18,107 bases of DNA from Actinomycetes bacterium. GTDB lineage: Bacteria > Actinomycetota > Actinomycetes > Mycobacteriales > Mycobacteriaceae. This document shows, one piece after another, positions 1-8,010 of the stretch; positions within the stretch are counted from its first letter, which is position 1, and every line of letters begins with the position of its first letter. The notes beneath the pieces are model-generated. The model made no database searches. It was not told the DNA's origin and saw only the letters and a program-made list of their open reading frames with translations. The DNA lies in assembly GCA_023417985.1 (NCBI GenBank), contig JAEZDV010000318.1:1-18107 (forward strand), in the 5' to 3' direction. Position numbers and translations under genes: made by a program.

Positions 1-66
1 CGACATGGTCCCGACCGCGGCGTCGTGTGGCGGATCCGCGGGAATACCGACCTGCGGTTCTGCCAT
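1..66 (-). CDS. Start of a probable sugar ABC transporter permease (partial)
   Basis: Only the first 22 codons are present, beginning MAEPQVGIPADPP and continuing off the left edge. The ATG (64-66) has a clear Shine-Dalgarno AGGAG on the minus strand (bases 75-79) with an 8-nt spacer, and lies 19 bp after the stop of the solute-binding protein gene. That spacing implies co-transcription and translation in the same unit. The residues themselves carry no recognisable domain; a proline-rich cytoplasmic N-terminus is common in MalF/UgpA-type permeases. The permease assignment is inference from position: the importer otherwise has an ATPase and a binding protein but no membrane subunit in the window. 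Confidence 0.55.
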   Translation of the reverse strand, partial: MAEPQVGIPADPPHDAAVGTMS

Positions 67-85
67 GTGTACTGCTCCTAGAGCA

Positions 86-1363
86 TCAGTTGCCGGCGGT
101 TGCGATGCCGGCCGAGGTGTCGTCCAGCGCCTGCTGAACGGTCTTCTCACCGCGGATCGCGGCGTAGGAGTTGTCGGAGATCGCCTTCGACACGGCCGAG
201 TAGTACGGCGACGCCGGACGCGGCTTGGCGGCCTCGAGAACTTCTTTCAGCGTGGTGAAGTACGGGTACTGCTCGATGATCGCGGCATCGTCGTAGACCT
301 CGGCGAGGACGGGAGCGCCACCGGCTTCGGCGTAGTGCAGCTGCGACTGGCGCGTCTGCATGAACTCGAGGAAGTCCCGAGCGGTCTCCGGTGCATCGCT
401 GAACGCGCTGATGCCGACGTTGTAGCCACCGAGAGTGGACGCGCCCGGACCGTCGACACCCGGGAGGACGGCGATGCCGTACTTGCCGGCGATCGAGGAG
501 CTCTCACCGTCGGTGTAGAAGCCCGGCCACGTGCGCAGGAACATCGCTTCGCCGTTGCCGAACGCGGTCTGCGACTCACCCTCGCTGTAGGTCTGGGCGG
601 CAGCCGGGATGATGTTGTCCTCGAATGCGTCGACGATGAACTGCAGGCCCTCTGCGGTCTGCTCGTCGATGGCCGGTGCGAGACCGTCCTCGCCGACGAA
701 GGACCCACCGAAGCCGTTGACGATCTCGGTGACGTTGACCGTCAGACCTTCGTAGTTCTTGAACTGGCCGAGGTAGCAGGCGATGCCCGCTTCTTCTGCC
801 TTCGGGCACTCGGCCTTCAGCTCGTCCCACGTGGTGGGGGCCTGGTCGACCAGGTCGGTGCGGTAGTAGAGGAACGCGCCGTTCGTGTTCTTCGGTGCCG
901 CGTAGAGGGTGCCGTTGTAGGTGCCGGACTCGACCGTCGCGGGCAGCAGACCCTCGGTGTCGATCGCGTACTCGCCCTCGAGGGGGAGCAACCACCCGTT
1001 CGCGGCGAATTCCGCGGTGTTGGTGACGTCGACGGCGATGAGGTCGTACTCGTCGCTGCGCGCCTGCATACGCTGCGCGATGTCGTCGTACTGATCGTTG
1101 GCTTCCGCCGCGAGCGGCTTGAACGTGACCTGCTCGTCCGGATGGTCGGCGTTCCAGTCCGCGATGATGCTCTCGAGCGCCGTGTTCAGGGGGTCCTGCC
1201 CCTCGACGATCGTGATCGGTCCGCGGCCGCCGGCCGCTGCGGCACCGGTGTCGCCGTCGTCGCTGCCGGCGCTGTCGTCGGAAGAGCACCCTGCGAGGAC
1301 GAGCGCGGTGGCCGCCGTCGCGGCGATCGCTGCTCTGCGCATCGCCTTCGTGTTGAGAATCAT
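86..1363 (-). CDS. Carbohydrate ABC transporter solute-binding lipoprotein (family 1)
   Basis: A 425-residue extracytoplasmic binding protein expected to capture a sugar, probably a di- or oligosaccharide, and hand it to the membrane permeases. The N-terminus has a basic n-region (MRR), an Ala/Leu-rich h-region and a lipobox LAGC with the lipidated cysteine at about residue 26, followed by a Ser/Asp/Gly linker. The body resembles family-1 binding proteins: an ITIVEGQDP first strand, a YDLIAVDVTNTAEFAANGW segment and a YYRTDLV...PTTWDEL segment. I chose ATG 1363 because GGGGAG (1371-1376) lies 7 nt before it; an upstream in-frame extension to 1423 would put a non-signal sequence ahead of the lipoprotein signal. 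The ATPase gene is upstream and a permease start is 19 bp downstream. The substrate cannot be read from sequence; trehalose/maltose-type is a guess. Confidence 0.9.
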   Translation of the reverse strand: MILNTKAMRRAAIAATAATALVLAGCSSDDSAGSDDGDTGAAAAGGRGPITIVEGQDPLNTALESIIADWNADHPDEQVTFKPLAAEANDQYDDIAQRMQARSDEYDLIAVDVTNTAEFAANGWLLPLEGEYAIDTEGLLPATVESGTYNGTLYAAPKNTNGAFLYYRTDLVDQAPTTWDELKAECPKAEEAGIACYLGQFKNYEGLTVNVTEIVNGFGGSFVGEDGLAPAIDEQTAEGLQFIVDAFEDNIIPAAAQTYSEGESQTAFGNGEAMFLRTWPGFYTDGESSSIAGKYGIAVLPGVDGPGASTLGGYNVGISAFSDAPETARDFLEFMQTRQSQLHYAEAGGAPVLAEVYDDAAIIEQYPYFTTLKEVLEAAKPRPASPYYSAVSKAISDNSYAAIRGEKTVQQALDDTSAGIATAGN

Positions 1364-1420
1364 CAACAATCTCCCCATTCGAGGTCGGAAAAAACTCGCC
1401 GGTAACACGGAGGTCACCGA

Positions 1421-1487
1421 CACAGGGCACTACTGTGGCACGCGCCACCACGAAAAGTCGGCATTCCACCCATCTCGGACCGGTCCG
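1421..1487 (-). promoter_or_regulatory. Inverted repeats in the ATPase to binding-protein spacer
   Basis: The 159-bp spacer between the ATPase stop and the binding-protein start holds three dyads. They are CACAG-7-CTGTG (1421-1437), GTGGC-4-GCCAC (1435-1448) and a perfect 12-bp palindrome CGGACCGGTCCG (1476-1487). Such a long gap inside a transporter operon often carries a promoter, processing site or operator that lets the binding protein be made in excess over the ATPase. Which of these applies is not visible. No T-tract marks an intrinsic terminator. Confidence 0.3.
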
Positions 1488-1522
1488 GTGTCGCGATCGA
1501 CCCCCGGCCTGCCCGGCGGCAC

Positions 1523-2596
<1,074 letters not shown>

Positions 2597-2643
2597 CGCA
2601 GATCCTTTCCGAAGCGGAACACAGTCACGTGCGGTAGGGGAAT

Positions 2644-4098
2644 CTACCGTGTTTGTCGCGTATTTCCGGTACTCGGCGTGAACTCGTCGTCGTCACCCCA
2701 GACCTGGATGCCACGCACCCCGGGGACATCCCCGCGGTGGAACACCGGATCACGTCCCTGCTTCCGCTGGGCGGTGTAGTTGTGGAACATCGCGTAGGCG
2801 ATACCCGAGAGCGGGATCAGTGCGACGAGATTGACGATCGCCATGACCCCCATGGACAGGTCGGCGAGCGCCCAGACGAGGGGAAGCGAACCGATCGCGC
2901 CGAGGAACACGCACAGCACCACGGCCGCTCTCAGATACGGCAGTGCCCTGCGGGTCCCGGTGAGGAATTCGATGTTCGATTCGCTGTAGTAGTAGTTGCC
3001 GATGACCGAGGTGAACGCGAGGAAGAAGATCATGACGGCGAGGAAGTGCACGGTCCAGTCGCCGAGTTGCTGAGACAACGCGTTCTGGGTCATGGCCGCA
3101 CCCTCGATCCCCCCGCCGAACTGCGGTTCGGACAACAGGATGATGAACGCGGTGATCGAGCAGACGAGCCAGGTGTCGAAGTACACCCCGAGGCTCTGCA
3201 CGAGTCCCTGCTTGACCGGGTGCGACACCGACGCGGTGGCTCCGGCGTTGGGGGCCGACCCCATACCCGCCTCGTTCGAGAACAGGCCCCGGCGAATACC
3301 GTTCATGAAGGCGGCACCGAATCCGCCGCCGACGATCTCCCGGATCCCGAACGCGTTCTCGAAGATCAACCGGAACATTCCCGGCACCTCCGAGAAGTTG
3401 AGGGCCACGACCACGATGCCGATCACCAGGTACGCGGCCGCCATCACCGGGACCACGATCTGCGAAACCGACGAGATCCGCCGGACACCACCGAAGATCA
3501 CGACGGCCACACACACCGCGACCCCCGCCCCGACTCCGATCTGCAAACCGAGGGTCTTCTCCCCGACGGAGCTGGCGACCGCGTCGACGATGGAGTTGGT
3601 CTGTACCGCGTTGAACACGAACCCGTAGGTGATCGTGATGATCACCGCGAAGATCATTCCCATCCAGCGCTTCCCGAGGCCGTACTGCATGTAGTACGCG
3701 GGTCCCCCGCGGTAGGCACCCTTGTCGCGCACTTTGTACAACTGCGCGAGGGTGGACTCCAGGAAGGCTGTGGACGCACCGATCAGGGCCATCGCCCACA
3801 TCCAGAACACCGCACCGGGACCACCGAGGCTGATCGCGATGGCAACGCCGGCGACGTTGCCGGTGCCGACCCGGGAGGCCGCCGAGATCGAGAAAGCCCG
3901 GAATGCGGAGATACCGTGCTGCCCGTCGGGAAGGTCGGTCGGTTTCTCGACGATCGAGCGCAGCATGTCCGGGATCAGCCGGATCTGGATGAACCGGGAC
4001 CGGAACGTGTAGTACAGACCCGACCCGATGAGCAGCGCGATGACGGCGTACCAGAACCGGTCGTTGACCTGGGTGACGAAATCCACTGCGGCATCCAT
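2644..4098 (-). CDS. Alanine/glycine:cation symporter (AGCS family)
   Basis: A polytopic inner-membrane protein of 484 residues that should import alanine or glycine with Na+ or H+. The family signature GGPGAVFWMWAMALIG is present at residues 92-107, and about ten hydrophobic segments follow the usual AGCS pattern, including an ITYGFVFNAVQTNSI stretch and a FSNEAGMGSAPNA stretch (a conserved NEAGMGSAP core). The start is uncertain: ATG 4098 gives the normal short N-terminus, while an in-frame GTG at 4143 would add 15 basic residues. Neither has a good Shine-Dalgarno. It lies 47 bp upstream of the ABC ATPase gene on the same strand, so read-through is possible, but the functions are unrelated. 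It is divergent from the DUF2786 gene. Confidence 0.93.
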   Translation of the reverse strand: MDAAVDFVTQVNDRFWYAVIALLIGSGLYYTFRSRFIQIRLIPDMLRSIVEKPTDLPDGQHGISAFRAFSISAASRVGTGNVAGVAIAISLGGPGAVFWMWAMALIGASTAFLESTLAQLYKVRDKGAYRGGPAYYMQYGLGKRWMGMIFAVIITITYGFVFNAVQTNSIVDAVASSVGEKTLGLQIGVGAGVAVCVAVVIFGGVRRISSVSQIVVPVMAAAYLVIGIVVVALNFSEVPGMFRLIFENAFGIREIVGGGFGAAFMNGIRRGLFSNEAGMGSAPNAGATASVSHPVKQGLVQSLGVYFDTWLVCSITAFIILLSEPQFGGGIEGAAMTQNALSQQLGDWTVHFLAVMIFFLAFTSVIGNYYYSESNIEFLTGTRRALPYLRAAVVLCVFLGAIGSLPLVWALADLSMGVMAIVNLVALIPLSGIAYAMFHNYTAQRKQGRDPVFHRGDVPGVRGIQVWGDDDEFTPSTGNTRQTR

Positions 4099-4171
4099 CC
4101 TGTCGATCTTGAACTGTCGAACTGGATCTCGCAGCACTTTCACCCGGCCACACCACGTCGGTGGGAAGACC

Positions 4172-4183
4172 TACCCTTCTCTG
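4172..4183 (+). promoter_or_regulatory. Putative -10 box for a leaderless DUF2786 transcript
   Basis: TACCCT (4172-4177) fits the actinobacterial -10 pattern TANNNT and is followed by exactly 6 nt before GTG 4184, placing the expected transcription start on or next to the start codon. No Shine-Dalgarno lies at a useful distance before this GTG, which agrees with leaderless initiation. No -35 is evident. Confidence 0.4.
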
Positions 4184-4993
4184 GTGAGCTCGGACAAGAT
4201 GTTGACCCGGATCGGCGGCCTGCTGCGACAGGCCGAGTCCACGGACAATGCCCACGAAGCCGACGCGTTCATGGCCGCTGCCCAGCGCCTCGCGACCGCT
4301 GCCTCCGTCGACCTCGCGGTGGCGCGAGCCCACACCGGAGCGAAGGAACGGCGCGCCGGTCCGGTGCAGCGACTGGTCACCATCGGCGAGGTCGGCAAGA
4401 AGGGTCTGCGCACGTACGCGCAACTGTTTCTGGCCATCGCCGCTGCCAACGACGTGCAGTGCGACATCACGGCGACATCGACGGTCATCTTCGCCTACGG
4501 CTTCGCCGAGGACATCGACGTGTGCGAGGCGCTGTACTCGTCGCTGCTCGTGCAGATGGTCCGAGCCTCCGACGCGTACCTGCGCTCCGGTACCTACCGC
4601 AGCGAATCGACGGTTCGCACCGTCGTCGAGCGGCGGGGCGGGCGGCAGGTCCGGACGCGGGTCCGCAAACCGATCGCTCCCGTGACCGCGAGGCTGAACT
4701 TCCAATCGGCCTTCGCGGCCCGCATCGGGGCGCGACTGGCCGAAACCAAGCAGGAGACGGAGATGGAAGCCGTGTCGGCATCGCCGGGAACCGACCTGGT
4801 GCTCCGCGGCAAAGCTCTGGAGTTGCGCGACTTCTACTCCAGCACGTCGCAGGCGCGGGGGAGTTGGCGAGGGAATCGTGCCCCGTCGGCTCGCTCCACC
4901 GATGCGCAGCGCGCCGGCGACCGTGCGGGTCGCGATGCCCGCCTGGGAACGGCACCCGAACTTCCGTCGTCGCCGAGGAGGCTGGAGGAGTGA
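4184..4993 (+). CDS. DUF2786 domain-containing protein
   Basis: A 269-residue protein of unknown function. Residues about 4-45 (DKMLTRIGGLLRQAEST, then HEADAFMAAAQRLA) match the DUF2786 N-terminal domain. The middle part (about 65-130) is a mixed alpha/beta region with YAQLFLAIAAAN and FGFAEDIDV-like character, and the C-terminus is basic and Arg/Ser/Ala-rich (SARSTDAQRAGDRAGRDARLG), suggesting a disordered or nucleic-acid-binding tail. No catalytic motif is recognised. I chose GTG 4184 because of the TANNNT box 6 nt upstream; ATG 4199 is an alternative, and the open frame further upstream is antisense to the symporter gene. The stop overlaps the start of the HExxH gene (GTGA), so the two are almost certainly translated as a unit. 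Confidence 0.85.
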   Translation: MSSDKMLTRIGGLLRQAESTDNAHEADAFMAAAQRLATAASVDLAVARAHTGAKERRAGPVQRLVTIGEVGKKGLRTYAQLFLAIAAANDVQCDITATSTVIFAYGFAEDIDVCEALYSSLLVQMVRASDAYLRSGTYRSESTVRTVVERRGGRQVRTRVRKPIAPVTARLNFQSAFAARIGARLAETKQETEMEAVSASPGTDLVLRGKALELRDFYSSTSQARGSWRGNRAPSARSTDAQRAGDRAGRDARLGTAPELPSSPRRLEE

Positions 4994-5514
4994 CCCGGGT
5001 TCGCGACATCCACAAGTCGGCGGTGTACGAGTCGGAATCGTTGGTGCGCCGCATGTTCGATCTCGCCGACGAGCGCGGGCTGCGCACCGTCGACGTGGCC
5101 GGCTCGAGTGTCACGCTGCCCGTCGAACGACGATTCGCCTCTCTCGACTCCGTGCAGCGATACGTCGATGCCGTACTCGCACTCGATTGGGTGCGTGCCC
5201 GCTGGTCCCGCGCCACGGTACCCGTCCGAATCCGGTCCCGCGGGGGAAATACCGCCGCGCACTACGAAAGCGATTGCGCCACAATCGCTCTACCCGAACA
5301 TCACGCCAATCGCGCGTGGGCTTTCCGAGAACTGGTCGTCCTGCACGAACTCGCGCATCATCTCGATCCCCAGGATCCGGACGACCCGACGGAAGCCGCC
5401 CACGGTGCCGGCTTCGTCGATCGGTTCCTCACGCTGGTCGGGGAGATCATCGGCCCGGAAGCCGCTTTCGTGCTCCGGGCCACCGGGATCACCGGTAGCG
5501 AACAGCGCGCCTGA
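4990..5514 (+). CDS. HExxH putative metallohydrolase (TIGR04338-like)
   Basis: A 174-residue protein with a zinc-protease-type motif HELAHH (H119, E120, H123) and a following AHGAGF at 137-142, where H138 could be the third metal ligand as in HExxH...HG proteins. It matches my recollection of TIGR04338, a small actinobacterial family of unknown substrate. No signal peptide or membrane segment is seen, so it is probably cytoplasmic. GTG 4990 overlaps the upstream TGA (4991-4993), and AGGAGG at 4976-4981 gives an ideal 8-nt spacer, so the start is well supported. Upstream in the same long open frame the sequence is only antisense to the symporter. The partner gene is the DUF2786 protein; a peptidase/substrate or regulator relationship is conceivable but not shown. 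Confidence 0.85.
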   Translation: MTRVRDIHKSAVYESESLVRRMFDLADERGLRTVDVAGSSVTLPVERRFASLDSVQRYVDAVLALDWVRARWSRATVPVRIRSRGGNTAAHYESDCATIALPEHHANRAWAFRELVVLHELAHHLDPQDPDDPTEAAHGAGFVDRFLTLVGEIIGPEAAFVLRATGITGSEQRA

Positions 5515-5534
5515 CGAAAGATCGCCAGGCGCGC
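5505..5534. terminator. Hairpin at the convergent gene ends
   Basis: A perfect 9-bp inverted repeat GCGCGCCTG / CAGGCGCGC (5505-5513 and 5526-5534) with a 12-nt loop spans the stop of the metallohydrolase gene and faces the 3' end of the acyl-CoA dehydrogenase gene. It has no T-tract, which is usual in high-GC actinobacteria. Its place between convergent genes suggests a two-way terminator. Confidence 0.55.
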
Positions 5535-5554
5535 CGTCGGTACATCTCCGTGCT

Positions 5555-6691
5555 TCACACCCCGGCGATCTCCACCCGGTCGTAGGACGTCAGGCCACCG
5601 GAGAGCACCCGCAGGTGGTCGTCCATCGTGCCGAACGTGTGCTCGATCGCGGTGAGACGGCTCAGGTAGTGACCGATGGAATGCTCGGCGGTGACCCCGA
5701 TGCCGCCGTGCATCTGCACCGACTCCTGACCGACCTTGCGGGCGGATCGGCCCACCTGCAATTTCGCCCGGGAGGCGATCACGGGATCGACGATGCCGTC
5801 TGCGAGTGCCATCGTCGCGTACAGGCTCATGCTGGCCGCCAACTCGTACAGCACGTACATGTCGGCGGCACGGTGGGTCAGCGCCTGGAACATCGACAGT
5901 GGAACGCCGAACTGCTTGCGCTGCTTGAGATATTCGGTCGTCAGCTGCACCGACGCATCGATCGCCCCCACCGCTTCGGCGCACAGCGCCGCCTGCGCCC
6001 GGATCACAGCAGCGGACACGGCGGCGGACGCATCGGCGGGCTCGCCGAGCGGCTGCGCCGACACACCGTCGAACACGAGCTGCGCGCCGCGTCGTTCGTC
6101 GTTGGTGCGATACACGGTGCGCGTGAGGCCGTCTGCGCCGGCATCGACCAGGAACAGGCCGACACCGCCGTCCGAGAGCTTCGCGGAGACCACGAACATC
6201 TCGGCGCAATCACCGTGCAGTACGGGGTTCTTGCGACCCGAGAGCACCCAACTCTCGCCCCCGCGGGTGGCGGTGGTGGCGACGTCGATCGTGGGCCACC
6301 GGCTACCGGGCTCGTCGTGCGCGAACGCGAGGCGCAGATCCCCTTCGGACAGCCGGGGCAGCAGATCTGCTCGCTGCGCCTCGGTGCCGACCTCGGCGAC
6401 CAGACCACCCGGCAGGTACACAGCGGCGAGGACCGGTTCGGGGGCGAGTGCGCGACCGAGCTCGGTCATGACAGCCATGACCTCCACCGGCCCGGCCCCC
6501 ATGCCGCCGTACTCCTCGGCGAACGGCAGACCGAGTACACCCAGCTCGGCCAGCTGTTTCCACACTTCGGGGCTCCACCCCGAATCGGTGTCGGACACCC
6601 GGTTACGGGCTTCGACGTCGTACGCGGCCGTGAGGACGTCGCGGACGGTCTTGCGGAGCAGGTCCTGCTCGGTGTCGAGTTCGAAGTTCAT
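5555..6691 (-). CDS. Acyl-CoA dehydrogenase, small-subunit type (PimD-like)
   Basis: A 378-residue flavoprotein-family member. The N-terminal helical domain (LDTEQDLLRKTVRDVL), an EEYGGMGAGPVE loop at 59-70, and the C-terminal RKQFGVPLSMFQALTHRAADM (258-278) and QMHGGIG (326-332) segments place it in the acyl-CoA dehydrogenase family. It lacks a catalytic glutamate at both usual places: no YEGT-type motif follows QMHGGIG, and the helix at about 230-245 has no ER pair. It also has AHDEPGSRW where homo-oligomeric enzymes have SEPxAGSD. This fits the non-catalytic partner of a heteromeric enzyme such as pimeloyl-CoA dehydrogenase (PimD). It lies 10 bp after the large-subunit gene and is probably under the adjacent TetR regulator. 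The exact acyl-CoA substrate is unknown. Confidence 0.9.
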   Translation of the reverse strand: MNFELDTEQDLLRKTVRDVLTAAYDVEARNRVSDTDSGWSPEVWKQLAELGVLGLPFAEEYGGMGAGPVEVMAVMTELGRALAPEPVLAAVYLPGGLVAEVGTEAQRADLLPRLSEGDLRLAFAHDEPGSRWPTIDVATTATRGGESWVLSGRKNPVLHGDCAEMFVVSAKLSDGGVGLFLVDAGADGLTRTVYRTNDERRGAQLVFDGVSAQPLGEPADASAAVSAAVIRAQAALCAEAVGAIDASVQLTTEYLKQRKQFGVPLSMFQALTHRAADMYVLYELAASMSLYATMALADGIVDPVIASRAKLQVGRSARKVGQESVQMHGGIGVTAEHSIGHYLSRLTAIEHTFGTMDDHLRVLSGGLTSYDRVEIAGV

Positions 6692-6701
6692 GTCCTGGGC
6701 C

Positions 6702-7871
6702 TCACAGTCCGAGAATCGAAGAAGCGATGATCGAACGCTGTACCTCGCTCGAACCGCCGTAGATGGTCACCTTGCGGGTGTTGAGGTACGCCGGGGTGGT
6801 CAACTGAGCCCACTCCGGTGAATCGATGTCGGCGGCACCGGCAGGCAGGGAGTCGGGTCCCGCGACGTCGACGAGAAGCTCGGACGCCGCCTGCTGCAAT
6901 TCGGAGCCGCGAATCTTCAGCAGCGACGACGCAGGATTCGGTTTGCCGTCGGCCGATCCCGCGACCACCCGCAGCTGTGTCAGTTCGAGAGCGAGAAGCT
7001 CGTTCTCGAGTTCCGCGAGACGCGCAGCGAAGAGCGGATCGGACAACAGGGTGCCGTTCCCGACCGAGGTTTCGGCCGCGAGGCTCTTCGCGCGAGCGAG
7101 CTTGACCTTGGTGGCGCCCACGCGCGCGATGCCGATGCGTTCGTTGCCGAGCAGGAACTTGGCCTGGGTCCAGCCCGTGTTCTCTTCACCCACAAGGTTT
7201 TCGGCGGGCACACGCACGTCCTCGAAGAACATCTCGTTGACTTCGTAGCGGCCGTCGATCAGTTTGATCGGCCGACGGGTGACGCCCGGGGTGTTCATGT
7301 CGATGAGCAGCATCGAGATACCGGCCTGCTTCTTCACGTCCGGATTGGTACGGACGAGGCAGAAGATCCAGTCGGCGTGCTGCGCGAGCGTGGTCCAGGT
7401 CTTCTGGCCGTTGACGATGTAGTCGTCGCCGTCGCGCACCGCGCGGGTCTTGAGCGACGCGAGATCCGATCCGGCTTCGGGCTCCGAGAAGCCCTGGCAC
7501 CACCAGATGTCGAGATTGGCCGTGGGGGGAAGGAAACGCTCTTTCATCTCCTGCGAACCGAACTGGGCGATGACCGGGCCGATCATCGAGGCATTGAACG
7601 GCAGCGGGTCGGGTACCGACGCGAGCTGCAGCTCGCTGAGCCAGATGTTGCGCTGCATGGGTGTCCAGTCCTGGCCACCCCACTCGACCGGCCAGTTCGG
7701 AACGGCCAGACCCCGGTCGTGCAGGATGCGCTGGGTTGCGACGTAGTCGTCCTTGCCCAGCGGGTGGCCGGCCGCAACCTTGGCGCGTACGTCTGCGGGG
7801 ATCTCGGTGGTGAAGAAGGCGCGCAGTTCGTCACGGAACGCGCGCTCCTCCTCGGTGAGCTTCAGGTTCAT
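6702..7871 (-). CDS. Acyl-CoA dehydrogenase, large-subunit type (PimC-like)
   Basis: A 389-residue subunit predicted to perform alpha,beta-dehydrogenation of an acyl-CoA with FAD. It has PVEWGGQDWTPMQ (61-73), the substrate/FAD segment GFSEPEAGSDLASLKTRA (127-144), NGQKTWTTLAQHADW (154-168) and a C-terminal IYGGSSEVQRSIIA. The position of the MCAD-type catalytic Glu is Gly (G372). A candidate base is E244 in LLGNERIGIA, matching the IVD/LCAD-type position. The pattern closely resembles the large subunit of pimeloyl-CoA dehydrogenase (PimC) as I remember it. ATG 7871 has GGAAGG 5 nt upstream. It is first in a two-gene unit and divergent from the TetR gene. Substrates could be dicarboxylyl-, branched- or ring-derived acyl-CoAs; sequence alone does not decide. 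Confidence 0.92.
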   Translation of the reverse strand: MNLKLTEEERAFRDELRAFFTTEIPADVRAKVAAGHPLGKDDYVATQRILHDRGLAVPNWPVEWGGQDWTPMQRNIWLSELQLASVPDPLPFNASMIGPVIAQFGSQEMKERFLPPTANLDIWWCQGFSEPEAGSDLASLKTRAVRDGDDYIVNGQKTWTTLAQHADWIFCLVRTNPDVKKQAGISMLLIDMNTPGVTRRPIKLIDGRYEVNEMFFEDVRVPAENLVGEENTGWTQAKFLLGNERIGIARVGATKVKLARAKSLAAETSVGNGTLLSDPLFAARLAELENELLALELTQLRVVAGSADGKPNPASSLLKIRGSELQQAASELLVDVAGPDSLPAGAADIDSPEWAQLTTPAYLNTRKVTIYGGSSEVQRSIIASSILGL

Positions 7872-7958
7872 GGGGGCCTTCCGTCACGAGTGGCGATGGT
7901 TCACGAGCGCCCGGTTCTTCCGCACCTTCGCGGATCTGTGGCGCCCGACACGATGCAA

Positions 7959-7980
7959 AACTAACCTTACATCGTTAGTT
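7959..7980. promoter_or_regulatory. Probable TetR operator between divergent genes
   Basis: A perfect 7-bp inverted repeat AACTAAC / GTTAGTT (7959-7965, 7974-7980) with an 8-nt centre sits in the 139-bp gap between the acyl-CoA dehydrogenase unit and the TetR gene. It is AT-rich against a very GC-rich background. TANNNT-like boxes lie inside it on both strands (TAACCT on plus at 7962-7967, TAAGGT on minus). A repressor bound here would block both promoters, the usual layout of TetR autoregulation. Confidence 0.65.
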
Positions 7981-8010
7981 CGTCCAGATCGACGCCGAAA
8001 AGGACCCTCC

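Noticed and set aside
2626..2631. CACGTG palindrome upstream of the ABC ATPase start
   Set aside because: A six-base palindrome is expected often by chance in GC-rich DNA, and no second element supports an operator.
2644..4143. Treating the symporter and the sugar importer as one functional operon
   Set aside because: The genes are on the same strand and 47 bp apart, but an amino-acid symporter and a sugar ABC importer have no evident shared role; at most there is transcriptional read-through.
2653..4989. Upstream part of the long plus-strand frame that ends with the HExxH protein
   Set aside because: It runs antisense to the symporter gene and then out of frame with the DUF2786 gene. Only the segment from GTG 4990, with its own AGGAGG, resembles a real protein.
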